Assembly (NCBI RefSeq): GCF_002127325.2
Contig: NC_035433.2
Coordinates: forward strand, 12,806,111 to 12,870,110
Origin: Helianthus annuus
Lineage: Eukaryota; Streptophyta; Magnoliopsida; Asterales; Asteraceae
Direction: 5' to 3'
DNA: 64,000 bases
Shown here: positions 1-11,969 of the stretch, in pieces
Layout of the letters: each line of letters begins with the position of its first letter
Position numbering within the stretch: the first letter of the stretch is position 1
The notes under the pieces: model-generated
What the model saw: only the letters and a program-made list of their open reading frames with translations
What the model was told of the DNA's origin: nothing
The model's database searches: none
Program-made: the position numbers and the translations under genes

Positions 1-2019
1 TGTTTCACCCCAAAACAGTTGGAAAACAGTAAAAGAGGGGTTCTATGTACTCACCTGAGGTTGCTTTGTTGTTCTTGTGAAATAACCAGGTAATGCGAGA
101 GGTCACGGAATATCAACGGCACCTAATTGGTAGCTATGTTAATATACCGGACCAAATCGGAAGGATCGGACAGTACGCGGGTTCGTAAACCAAACAAGTA
201 TGGAGACTCGTGTAATATGGCTTAACAAAGCCCACATACTAAAATGAAACCTAATCTAAGTGCTTACGGTCCATCACGACCCGTTTAGGTAGCTTATGCT
301 ACCCTAACGCGTCGTTCGCGTAGAACGCGCTCGGAACGCCTAACATCGTGACCACAAGGTATAACCTCGGAAGGTTATAGCTATGGTCACCTAATATGTT
401 TGGTCGGATCCTAATGACCGACCAAAAGGGTCGGGTTCGAAAGCATAAGCGATGGTTTAGATCGCTTACCTTACGACCCTATATAAGCACTAAACTAAAA
501 GTGACGAGCTAAGCATGTTAGAACATGCTTAACTAAGTTTAGAAACAGGTTTGACATCAAAACAAACGGCTTTGATGCCCACGAGTAGTTTGGTTACAAA
601 ATATGCAAGAATGCACATTTTGGCCGAAACTACGACTCGTCACCGAGCCTAGATAGCGTGGTGATCAGTAGGTATGGTCACTACGGACCATGACCATCGT
701 GATCACGCTCACGTTATGAAGTTCCATGAACTTCGCATCGACCATAAGCTGGTCAATGCAGAAAGTCAACAAAACGTTGACTTTCGGACTCGAAAAGCGA
801 ATAAAAGAGCGAAAGAAGACTTACGGAGGGTCCCCGAGTGCTAATCAAGATCCAATAGCTCAGGTATGAAGCATAAGCATCAACTTAGAGCATTTAGATC
901 TGATTTGTGGGTTTTTACACAAAAAGGGGGGGGGGGGTATTTATAGGAAAGGTGGAACCGTTAGGATCGTTTTATCGAATAACGTGCTTCGATCTCGTGC
1001 GTACATGTGTCCAGGGGTTAGATTCAGTGAACTTGCCCTTTGGCCCTTCATTGGGTGAAGAGGCATCGCCCCTTGATCGATCGAAAGGCCAGATTCTGCA
1101 TTAAATGCAAAATCTTCTGTCTGACAGTCTCACGCGGCCCGCCTCATGTTTGGGCAATCCTTACGCGGGTCGCCTGAAGTCCTCTGATCTGCCCACTTGC
1201 AGAATTTACACTTTTGGCCCCTGTTGCGTTTTTAAGCCATTTCCAGCCCTTTTAAGACCTATAAAGCCATCTTTAAGGCCCTAAAATGATGCCTAAACAT
1301 TGTGGACATGAAACATGCCCAAAAATATGTCGGATGTCGGTTCGTTTGGCCGTACGATCGCGATGTTTGCTTAATTACGACGGAATGCGCATAAGCGTGA
1401 AAGACGATCCAAATGACGCGACGAATGGATTTTTCTCATGCCAAACACTAAGGCATAATATAAGGATGCTTATATAAATTTTTGGATGTCCGGATGTATT
1501 CAGAACGTAAGTTATGCGCGAAAGTGCAAACTTATGCACTTTTTGACACTTTTAGTCCCTGAATGATCCAAAAGTTTATTTTAGCATACCAAACTTCTCA
1601 AAGCCTATTTCTAAGCTATGTAAAGGATATTTATGGTATGTTTAACTTATGGACATGTTCCGGAATGTTCGTTACAGTTCAAATTGGCATACTTTCGCAG
1701 TTTGTCAAGTTTAGTCCATGTAAGCGAATTAACTTGTTTTTGCTATACCAAAGCCTTCAAAACTTATTTCTAAGTTATGTAAAGGTTATCTAAGGTATGT
1801 TGAGTATATGTTGATGTTCCGGAGTATTTGTCGCACTAAACTGAGTACGTTTACGCACCAGTTAGCGTATAACTCTCCAGAAAGCGATGTAGAGTTTGGA
1901 ATTGAATAAAAGTCACAACACGAAAAATGTAAAACACAATGAAACAAACATTGGGATCAAATTACATTATTTTATTGATAATTGAACTGTTCATGATGAT
2001 TACAGGCACAAATGTTACA
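1..2019 (-). mobile_element. LTR fragment of an A-like Ty3/gypsy element, cut by the window edge
   Basis: Read on the minus strand, this matches the LTR of element A (29568-32798) and even better the LTR fragment at 45601-47970. Its 5' terminus is at 2019, where the plus strand ends in AATGTTACA (sense TGTAACATT). The 5' end of the LTR therefore abuts element D, and the rest of the element lies off-window to the left. It contains the shared U3 repeats, a GCGGCCCGC word at 1134-1142, a TATA box, the hairpin array and a splice donor. A run of 12 G lies at 926-937 beside the TATA box. Short open frames here are conserved only because the LTRs are homologous. Confidence 0.85.
938..945 (-). promoter_or_regulatory. 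TATA box of the A-like LTR
   Basis: TATAAATA on the minus strand, at the same place as in the LTRs of A and B. The downstream side (lower coordinates) is the transcribed R/U5 region. Confidence 0.6.
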
Positions 2020-2156
2020 GATTCAGGAGCCCACGACCTGCAAATCAGAATCTCCAGCAGCAACAGCAAGCAGAGATCCTATGCAAAGAAAAGATTGTTC
2101 GTATTCTCCGTTCTGGTCAAGAACCTCTCGAAGTTCAAGGCGACAAGAGTGGTGCC

Positions 2157-5100
2157 GTGGTAGGCATCATCTCTTTCTTGACGGCTCAGAAATGTCTGCG
2201 GAAGAGTCACACCGCAATCTTGGCACTCGTTTCAGATGCATCAGTGAAGGAAAAGAAACTGGAGGATATTCCAGTTGTACGCGACTACCCTCAGGTGTTT
2301 CCTGAAGATTTACCTGGATTACCGCCTCATCGTCAGGTCGAATTTCGAATCGAGCTCGCTCCAGGAGCAGCACCCATAGCTCGCGCACCCTATCGTCTAG
2401 CTCCATCAGAATTGGAGGAACTGTCAAAGCAACTACAAGAGCTCTTGGAAAAGGGCTTCATTCGTCCAAGCTCTTCGCCTTGGGGAGCTCCAGTATTGTT
2501 CGTGAGAAAGAAGGACGGTACCTTCAGGATGTGCATAGACTATCGTGAACTCAACAGGGTGACGGTGAAGAACCGTTATCCTCTTCCACGCATAGACGAC
2601 TTATTCGACCAGTTGCAAGGGTCGTGTTACTACTCCAAGATAGACTTGAGGTCTGGTTACCATCAGCTGAGAGTCCGGGAGGAGGACGTCTCCAAGACAG
2701 CATTCAGAACTCGTTACGGTCACTACGAGTTTCTTGTCATGCCGTTCGGGTTAACGAACGCGCCTGCCGTATTTATGGACCTTATGAACAGGGTGTGCAA
2801 ACCCTATCTTGACAAGTTTGTCATTGTCTTCATCGACGACATTCTGATCTACTCCAAGAGTCAGGAGGAGCACGAGCAGCACCTACGCCTTATTTTGGAA
2901 CTCCTACGGAAGGAACAGCTGTACGCTGAGTTTTCGAAATGCGACTTCTGGCTTCGTGAAGTCCACTTTCTAGGCCACGTAGTGAACAAGGATGGGATCC
3001 ATGTTGATCCATCCAAGGTAGACTCGATCAGAAACAGGCCTGCACCACGTACGCCAACGGAAATACGCCGATTCTTGGGTTTGGCGGGTTACTACAGACG
3101 GTTTATTAAAGACTTTTCAAAGATTGCTCAGCCGCTTACACTACTGACACAGAAGGGTGTCACCTACCGTTGGGGCAACACGCAGGAAACTGCTTTTCAG
3201 CACTTAAAGGATAGACTTTGCAGTGCACCTATCCTCTCATTGCCAGAAGGCACGGACGATTTTGTGGTCTATTGTGATGCATCCATCCAGGGTCTTGGAT
3301 GTGTGTTGATGCAGCGCGACAAGGTCATTGCTTACGCCTCGCGCCAACTTAAGATTCACGAACGAAACTACACGATGCACGATTTAGAGTTGGGAGCTGT
3401 TGTTTTCGCACTCAAGATATGGCGACACTACCTGTACGGTACCAAGTGCACAATTTACACCGATCACAGGAGTCTCGAGCATATCTTCAGGCAGAAGGAA
3501 TTGAACATGCGTCAACGACGATGGGTTGAATTACTGAACGATTACGAATGCGCGATCAAGTACCATCCAGGCAAAGCTAATGTTGTGGCTGATGCCCTCA
3601 GTCGGAAAGACACTCTACCACGGCGCGTGCGAGCGCTACAGCTTACGATTCAGTCTAGCCTTCCTACACAGATACGAGATGCTCAGGCAGAAGCATTGAA
3701 ACCAGAAAACGTCAGGGCTGAAGCCCTATGCGGCTCAAGGCAACGATTAGAACAGAAGGCAGACGACGCCTACTATGTAACGGGGCGTATTTGGGTCCCA
3801 CTTTATGGCGGTTTACGCGAGCTGGTAATGGATGAAGCTCACAAGTCCCGCTACTCGGTACATCCAGGGTCGGACAAAATGTACCACGACATCAGAACTA
3901 CTTATTGGTGGCCTAGCATGAAGGCCCACATCGCTACGTACGTTGGAAAGTGCTTGACCTGTGCGAGAGTCAAGGTGGAATACCAGAAACCGGTGGGTCT
4001 ACTTCAGCAACCCACGATACCGCAATGGAAATGGGAAGAAATTTCCATGGATTTCGTTACAGGCCTACCTAGATCCCAGCGTGGGAATGATACCATATGG
4101 GTAATCGTGGATCGACTCACCAAGTCTGCACACTTCCTAGCTATAAAGGAAACGGATAAGTTCTCCACTCTCGCAGACATCTACCTCAAAGAAGTTGTTT
4201 CGAGGCACGGGGTGCCCACCTCCATCATTTCGGATCGGGATGCACGATTCACGTCAGAACTATGGCAAGCGATGCACAAATCTTTCGGCTCACGGTTAGA
4301 CATGAGCACAGCATATCATCCTCAGACGGATGGGCAGTCTGAGCGGACGATCCAAACTCTTGAAGACATGCTTCGGGCATGTGTTATTGATTTCGGCAAC
4401 GGCTGGGAAAAGCATTTCCCTTTGGTGGAGTTCTCGTACAATAACAGTTATCACACCAGCATACAAGCCGCTCCATTCGAGGCATTGTACAGACGTAAAT
4501 GCCGGTCACCTCTCTGTTGGGCGGAGGTGGGGGATAGTCAGATCACGGGTCCAGAAATTGTAGTGGACGCCACAGAAAAGATAGCATAGATACGACAACG
4601 CATGGCGGCAGCACGTGACCGTCAGAAAGCCTACGCGGACAAGCGTAGAAAGCCATTGGAATTTCAGGTCGGGGACCGGGTTTTACTTAAAGTCTCACCC
4701 TGGAAGGGTGTGGTTCGTTTTGGCAAACGGGGCAAACTAAATCCGCGGTACGTCGGACCGTTCGAGATCATTGAGAAAATAGGCAAAGTAGCCTACAAGC
4801 TAAACTTACCAGCTGAACTCGGTGCAGTTCACAATGTCTTTCACGTGTCGAATCTGAAGAAGTGCCTATCAGATGAGACCCTTATCATTCCTTTCAAAGA
4901 ACTCACTATCGACGAGCGGTTGCAGTTCGTCGAGGAACCAGTTGAAATCACGGACCGGGATGTGAAGGTCCTCAAAAACAAGAGAATCCCTCTTGTTCGA
5001 GTACGTTGGAACTCCAAACGTGGCCCAGAGTACACCTGGGAACGCGAAGACAGGATGACAGAAAAGTACCCCCAGTTATTCGGAACCAATGCAACCACTA

Positions 5101-5186
5101 CTAAGGCTGAAGCTACTACTTCGGAATTTCGGGACGAAATTCCAGATCAACGAGGGGAGGATGTGACACCCCAGGAAAATCAGTGA
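2157..5186 (+). pseudogene. pol: Element D pol polyprotein (RT-RNaseH-integrase-chromodomain), one premature stop
   Basis: Reverse transcriptase, RNase H and integrase of a Ty3/gypsy element. Counting from 2157: RT has FIDD at residues 225-228. RNase H has a YCDAS motif near 372. Integrase has an HHCC zinc finger and a full catalytic triad, D632, D693 (in SDRD) and E729, with 35 residues between the last two. A chromodomain-like end (RWNSKRGPEYTWERED) follows. A TAG at 4587-4589 interrupts the frame just after integrase, and the same frame continues to TGA at 5186. A CAG-to-TAG change is likely, judging from the homologous B protein. The GTG at 2157 is not a real start. The frame is open back to 2022, where a Gln-rich stretch precedes the protease-RT linker. 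There is no protease DSG motif, so the element is defective. Confidence 0.9.
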
Positions 5187-5266
5187 ATGAACGATTGAAC
5201 TTACCTAGCTTCCTCAGTAAGTGCATACCAAATTTCGGGACGGAATTTCTTTTTAGTTGGGGATAA
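5187..5266 (+). other. Element D 3' untranslated stretch and polypurine tract
   Basis: Non-coding. It ends in TTAGTTGGGGATAA immediately before the LTR terminus TGTGACA at 5267. This is the expected plus-strand primer position. Confidence 0.7.
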
Positions 5267-6170
5267 TGTGACAACTCGTAATTCCGAACCTACTTTGTGT
5301 CATGATACGTGCTTGTGTGAACCTTGTTGATTTAACGAATGATTGTTAGGATTATTGTATGTTGTGATTGTGTCACATGTGTATTGAACGAATGTACGAT
5401 ATGATATGTGTTTCTATGTATTCAAGCCCAAACGCACAACACCACTCGATCGCACAAGCCCATTTGGGCTACACCTTGCATTCGGATCAATGGGTAGCCG
5501 AGTTGGGCTCGGCCCACTTCCCTTTCACGCAAACAAACACCCTTAGGGGGCTGTTCTCTCAATCGTTACAACACATAACACACACACACAAGTTCACAAC
5601 CCTAGCTCTCTCTCCCTCAATCTCGAACTCGACGGCAGCAACATCTTCCCTTCCTCGAAGCTCTTTTAATCGGGATCATTCTTTGTTCTAACCGGTTAGT
5701 GTGTTGTTAATTATTTATTTGCATGATGATTGATGTTATGATGCTATAACCTTGTATGATAGTCTAAGGTTTTGTTAATGAAATCATTAATGATATGGAT
5801 TCATAAGATTGATTATGATAGAATGAAGTGTTTATGAAAATGGTTCACGAGTTACTAGATTGAAGGGTTAGTTGATTCGTTTGATTTACATGAGGAATTG
5901 GTTGATGTTTATGATTTGGATTGCATGACCTAGAGTTATAACCGAACACTAGTGATCGGCTGTGATGTGATATATGTTAAGGATTGTGTTTGATGTTCAT
6001 GTTATGATTAGGTTAGGGTTCATAAGAATTGGATGTTAACCACTTTGTTTGATCGAAATCCATCATGATATGAAACTGAGTAATTGTTAATTGATTCTAA
6101 ACTTGGAAACTATTGATGACAAATGATAATTGTAACCGATTGGCAAGAAATCCGGAACTTTGTTAAACCG

Positions 6171-6710
6171 GTCGCACAAGGCCCCTAGTCGCATAAGGGG
6201 TTCTCTCGCACAAGTCTGGCCAGTCGTACAAGACATGTCCAGTCGCACAAGGCCTGCTGGATCGCACATGTGTTTAACGATTGGGCCTCTAAGCCCAATA
6301 CGAGTAGCACAAGACACATGGACCGGGCTGGATAGTTGTGGTAACGTTGTTAAGCAGTTGGGCCGATCAGCCCAAGTAGAACCGAACAAGTCCAAATCCA
6401 GTCGCACAACCCAATAGGATCGCACAAGGCTTAGTTATTTAGTGGGCCGTAGTCTTGGGCCGAGTAATAGAGCTGATCGCACAAGCAGCTCGGATCGTAC
6501 AAGTCTAAGCCGGATCGCACAAGGCTTTTATGTGTCATCGGATTGGGCCGAGAATGTGTTGTTGATTGTTATGTTATTTGGGCTTCTTATTATTTTGGGC
6601 CGGGGATCTAACGGAGTCGCACAACATGTTGTGGATCGCACAAGGCTGTGCTGAACGCACAACATGTTGGGCCGACTGTTATTGGGCTATATCTTTCGGA
6701 TCGTACAAGT
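6171..6710 (+). repeat. Interspersed TCGCACAAG-type word array with TGGGCC words
   Basis: About 16 copies of (A/G)TCG(C/T)ACAA(G/C), at roughly 6171, 6188, 6205, 6223, 6242, 6261, 6304, 6401, 6419, 6475, 6493, 6513, 6615, 6633, 6652 and 6699. Spacing is irregular (17-100 bp), so this is not a tandem repeat. About eight TTGGGC(C/T) words lie between them. One further TCGCACAAG copy is at about 5450. Confidence 0.8.
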
Positions 6711-6911
6711 TAGACATGATGAGTGCTTGACTATTATTGTTAAAGTGTTAACGTGTATTATGTGATTTTCCATGATCATACTTGATACAATACGTGTAGA
6801 ACATACGTGCGATATACGAACCTGACTTGTATGGTAACCCTGTTAGGACGTGGTTGACCACTGTTAGTTCAAGAACCCTCTCCTTTTGTGTATCTGCCGA
6901 GCAAACCCAAG

Positions 6912-7385
6912 GTGAGTTCACACAGCCAAGGCATGGGGTTCCCAGGGTGGGAATGGGATTGGATGATTATTTCGTGCGTACTTAGTTAATGGAACCTAAT
7001 GATATAGTCCTCAGGGTGAGGATGGTAAATGTTAAGTTACGGCTAGACTAGTATACCTTCTTGAACTGATCTTCGCACACACGCCAAGGGTTGGCTGCGA
7101 TAATTATGACTGATCTTCGCACACATGCTTCGGGGAGGCTGCGAACTAGAGACTAAATCTTCGCAAGTAATGCCAGGGTGGCCGCGATACAAATATACAT
7201 AGTCTAGGATATTTGGGAGTATTAACCCAAATCTTCGCATACACGCCGAAAGGGCCCGCGATGGAAACCAATACTATACATGAACAATGAACGAACATAA
7301 TACGACTCATACAATTACTATTACTGAACTTACTTTCTGTGAACTCGCTCAACTAGTTGTTGACTCTCTGCTGCATGCCTTGCAG
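6912..7385 (+). other. Predicted leader intron in the D LTR
   Basis: The donor is CCAAG|GTGAGT (intron starts at 6912) and the acceptor is CCTTGCAG|G (ends at 7385). The position and order match those in LTRs A, B and C. Splicing is inferred, not shown. Confidence 0.45.
7069..7262 (+). repeat. Short tandem repeats ATCTTCGCA... inside the D LTR intron
   Basis: Four imperfect copies begin at 7069, 7113, 7157 and 7231. Each opens with ATCTTCGCA and closes with a GGC(T/C)GCGA-like word. Spacing is 44, 44 and 74 bp. Confidence 0.7.
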
Positions 7386-7662
7386 GACCTTAGGTACATT
7401 ATGGAGCTTGCACAGGGAGGAGCAGGTCGTTGTGGGATACGAATCGTGAACGATATTTGAACTTATAACTTATTTTGGGTTTCATTATTATGCTTCCGCT
7501 ACTTAACTAATGTTTGGTTATGAACATCAGTCATGTCACGATGAAATACATTTTCTACTTTTACACTTAAATGCTATGTTTGATATGATTGACGGCTTGA
7601 TCCTGGTCATGTCACGCCTTCAAGCGGTGGTACTCCGCGTGTGGGATTTTGGGGGTGTGACA

Positions 7663-8099
7663 ATGCGGGCATGGAGTCAAAGTCAGGGTGGGCATTGACG
7701 GTTATACAAATTTTACAAATTTTGCAAATACAAGAGTTTACAAATACATGGTTTTACGAACATAATGCGTTTACAAATACAAAGTTTCCATATAAATTGA
7801 CAAGAAAATGATTTTTAAATTCGTTTTCTCAATAATATTTCATAAACCGGTTATTCAAAAAGATTTATTTTAAATCTTTTCCAAAACAAACTATGAACTC
7901 GCTCAACTTTATGTTGATTTTTCGCATGTTTCTTTCTCAGGTTGCATTTCTAAGACAAGGCACGGTTGGAATAGGAGAACCATGTGGAGTCGAGTACTTA
8001 GTGGCGTTCATTTTCTAAAAGACTTAGCTTATTTGCTTCCGCTGTGCAATGAAGATAGCAGTCCAGTCACGCCAGCTCTGATAATTTCGGGGTGTGACA
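7663..8099 (+). mobile_element. Element C 5' LTR, terminal part only
   Basis: Matches 41526-41961 and ends CGGGGTGTGACA at 8099. It includes the splice acceptor TTTCTTTCTCAG|G at 7940. The upstream part was separated by the D insertion and lies outside the window. Confidence 0.85.
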
Positions 8100-8102
8100 G
8101 AT

Positions 8103-8114
8103 TGGTATCAGAAC
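8103..8114 (+). other. Element C primer-binding site (initiator tRNA-Met)
   Basis: TGGTATCAGAAC lies three bases after the LTR end. It complements the 3' end of plant initiator tRNA-Met except near its 3' side. Confidence 0.8.
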
Positions 8115-10366
8115 TATAGGTTACAGCGAATAGGGTTTTCTTTAGGAATACCTAGGCTCTAACCTCACTTTTCTCTGGGACTTAGACTATTAAGACGTTG
8201 AATACATACAGAACGCCTGGTACTCGAATATGGCCTCCAACCGTTGCCGAAAAACAAACAGTCAAAATATTGTTTTCAAACATACGCTATTGTGGTGTTT
8301 CATACACGGTGCATAAAACAATTACATACGGTGCACAACACTCTGAGAGTTTAGGAAACATGCATTTAAGACCTTCGGAAACTTATGTTGAAGTTCATTA
8401 AAGGTCATCACGTAGGAACCTCGAATATTAACTCGGGCACACATTATTATCCATATTGTCTATGATATTTTAACTTCCCGAGCAGGCAACCTACGCATAA
8501 CAAAACGCTAGTGCACGAGAATACATAGAACTCAATCTTTACGTCAACGGATGTTGGAGTACATCACATTCTACGTGGAAAGAAACGCTAGTGCACAGGT
8601 ATACATGGAGCTTAAGCTATACATCAACGGAGGTTGAAGTACGTCACATACAACTATCGCGGCGAGGCCTTTGAGAAGAAACGACGGCACAATTCAACGA
8701 CGACGCTAGATTCCTGTCAGCAGGAGAACTATCGATCAGGAAGCGGCGGTTTGGCACGCGGTCCTACAACGACGTGAATCACTCCAAGGAGAAGACGTGT
8801 GTCTCCGCATCCCCCTATTTTAGTTAACGACAAATACGCTATGTTCGACATTCCATGGTAATGTCACCTAACAACCAGATATCACAGGCAACCCCAGGTG
8901 AAGTCCTCAAATTACTTTTATTGAAATTTCGACTTTCACATTTACTGAGTAGATTTTCTTATCTCTACTCCTCTTAATGGTCATTGTATCACGATCATTT
9001 CTTTCAGTATAGCAAATATTCATTTGCTTCATTTCTTGAAAAATTCATGTGTTACACATGCATCGTTTGTTACGCATGTGGTTTCGTTTCGAATAAGCGT
9101 TTCATCAAAGTTCAAATATTATTTCGCTAAATCTAATTATTGATTTGTGATTCGAATGACCCGCATTATTGAAATTATTGGCTTATTTGTTATCAAGTCA
9201 ACACATTTTCTTGAAAATTCTTTTCTTTTCAAGCTACATACATGGTTTTTCATTGTGACCATGCCGAAAGTCTTTCTTGTCGATACATGTATTTATTGTC
9301 GGATTGCGTCGAAACCAAGTTCGTTTGTTGGAACTTGTTCATTACACATATTCGATTCATGACACCATATGATGTATTGGGAGCATCATATCCAAATCAA
9401 TTTTAACGAGCACTTCATTTGTTCCGAGTCGTGGTAAACTTGTTTGGTATTTGACTTCATTAACTTATTTAAAGCTTGCGCTAAACTCGTTTACATATCT
9501 CATGCACGGATTTAATTATTTATTTATTGATTTGCTTTAAATCCGCCTTGATTTATCATATCACAGCAGTCTTAACACAATCGTGTGTTAAGACAATGGT
9601 ACACCAATTCATTTTAAATTCCGGTGTACCTACTAACGGTTCATTCAGCATCGAGTGAATGCTTTGCGATATCCATTGCTTCTCCATCTTCGATCGAAAA
9701 CATTATTTCTTTGATGTTCCATTTTCAATTGAAAATTCTATGATGTCATCTGAAACAAACTTTCTGTAAGACCCTAACACGCTTTAACTTAAAAGAAGCA
9801 GCGGAAATACGTACCACAAAATTTCTTTCATTATAAACGTTTTGACTTACTTGAAAGTTCATTTTAAAATAACTCTTTTACAGTATATGCATCATTCGTA
9901 CTCATTTAATAAAATAAAAGCCTAACTTATGTTTATCAAATTACATACTCAAGCATTCCCGTACAATCTATCTCGTGACTCGGCCTTTGATCGCTACTCC
10001 TCGTGATGATAATTTGTGATTCGTACAACCTGCACCCACCACATACATTCGCAACATTAGCATACATTATATACAAACAAGATTCTCAATCATGTAGTCT
10101 CGTTACGTTCTATCCACATATACTCTCCATCCCGTTATCTTTCTAGATTTAATCGTTCCATCCGGGTGTCTAATCCTTGGCGAAACTTCAATAATGTACC
10201 TGCATTACATTTCATTCTCGAGGCACACTGTTAATAACGTCAATACTTAAATGTATTGAAACCACGTATACAATACATACATAACTACGTACATACATAC
10301 ATACCTTTACTTGCATACATACGCATATACTTACATACATACATGATTACGTCTTCACATACGTAC

Positions 10367-10367
<1 letters not shown>
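8115..10367 (+). other. Element C interior, non-coding left part
   Basis: There is no credible protein frame. A pair of imperfect direct repeats of about 75-80 bp lies at about 8505-8650, each containing AACGCTAGTGCAC and GTTG(A/G)AGTAC. Otherwise it is AT-rich sequence with no gene seen. From 10256 the sequence grades into degenerate ACAT words. Confidence 0.6.
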
Positions 10368-10397
<30 letters not shown>

Positions 10398-11788
10398 CAT
10401 ACATACATACATACATACATACATACATACATACATACATACATACATACATACATACATACATACATACATACATACATACATACATACATACATACAT
10501 ACATACATACATACATACATACATACATACATACATACATACATACATACATACATACATACATACATACATACATACATACATACATACATACATACAT
10601 ACATACATACATACATACATACATACATACATACATACATACATACATACATACATACATACATACATACATACATACATACATACATACATACATACAT
10701 ACATACATACATACATACATACATACATACATACATACATACATACATACATACATACATACATACATACATACATACATACATACATACATACATACAT
10801 ACATACATACATACATACATACATACATACATACATACATACATACATACATACATACATACATACATACATACATACATACATACATACATACATACAT
10901 ACATACATACATAACATACATACATACATACATACATACATACATACATACATACATACATACATACATACATACATACATACATACATACATACATACA
11001 TACATACATACATACATACATACATACATACATACATACATACATACATACATACATACATACATACATACATACATACATACATACATACATACATACA
11101 TACATACATACATACATACATACATACATACATACATACATACATACATACATACATACATACATACATACATACATACATACATACATACATACATACA
11201 TACATACATACATACATACATACATACATACATACATACATACATACATACATACATACATACATACATACATACATACATACATACATACATACATACA
11301 TACATACATACATACATACATACATACATACATACATACATACATACATACATACATACATACATACATACATACATACATACATACATACATACATACA
11401 TACATACATACATACATACATACATACATACATACATACATACATACATACATACATACATACATACATACATACATACATACATACATACATACATACA
11501 TACATACATACATACATACATACATACATACATACATACATACATACATACATACATACATACATACATACATACATACATACATACATACATACATACA
11601 TACATACATACATACATACATACATACATACATACATACATACATACATACATACATACATACATACATACATACATACATACATACATACATACATACA
11701 TACATACATACATACATACATACATACATACATACATACATACATACATACATACATACATACATACATACATACATACATACATACA

Positions 11789-11819
<31 letters not shown>

Positions 11820-11869
11820 CATACATACATACATACATACATACATACATACATACATACATACATACA
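10368..11869 (+). repeat. (ACAT)n microsatellite, about 1.5 kb
   Basis: An almost perfect tetranucleotide array of roughly 375 units, interrupted by only two phase shifts (ATAACATA near 10912 and CATTACAT near 11789). All six frames are open because the 12-base codon cycle contains no stop, so the long frames here are artefacts. A degenerate skirt of the same words lies at 10256-10367. Confidence 0.98.
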
Positions 11870-11969
11870 AGTCACATTAACTTATTTGTAAGTTGAGCCT
11901 TGACTACAAACAAACCAACACAAATCAATGCAATTACAAACAAACATAACCGACTAACTTCCAACAAAC

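Larger units (their letters stand above)
2020..7662 (+). mobile_element. Element D: 3' part of a Ty3/gypsy chromovirus (pol plus 3' LTR)
   Basis: The order is pol (to 5186), polypurine tract, then a 3' LTR (5267-7662) starting TGTGACAACTCG and ending GGGGTGTGACA. The left part is missing: gag and most of protease are absent, and an A-like LTR lies at the left edge. D is inserted in the 5' LTR of element C. The sequence after the D LTR (ATGCGGGCATGG from 7663) continues C, and the unbroken site is visible in the C 3' LTR at 41526. The predicted 5-bp target duplication is ATGCG, but its left copy is outside the window. Confidence 0.85.
5267..7662 (+). mobile_element. Element D 3' LTR (2396 bp)
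   Basis: Bounded by TGTGACAACTCG and GTGGGATTTTGGGGGTGTGACA. It has three zones. First is a 5' zone with a pyrimidine-rich leader-like segment around 5590-5690. Second is a zone at 6171-6710 full of a short TCGCACAAG-type word. Third is a 3' zone with a predicted intron (6912-7385) containing short repeats. No convincing TATAAA was found. The LTR is clearly diverged from families A, B and C but shares the termini and the splice signals. Confidence 0.85.

Noticed and set aside
1563..1793. A 76-codon frame seen in several places (also 29794-30024, 45827-46057, 63412-63642)
   Set aside because: It lies in LTR U3 direct repeats. Recurrence reflects LTR homology, and related LTRs break it.
8103..8114. 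Possible tRNA gene
   Set aside because: Only the PBS matching a tRNA 3' end is present, with no cloverleaf.
10256..11896. Very long frames (about 470-546 codons) on both strands with IHTY or MYVC repeats
   Set aside because: They are forced by the (ACAT)n microsatellite, whose 12-base codon cycle has no stop in any frame.
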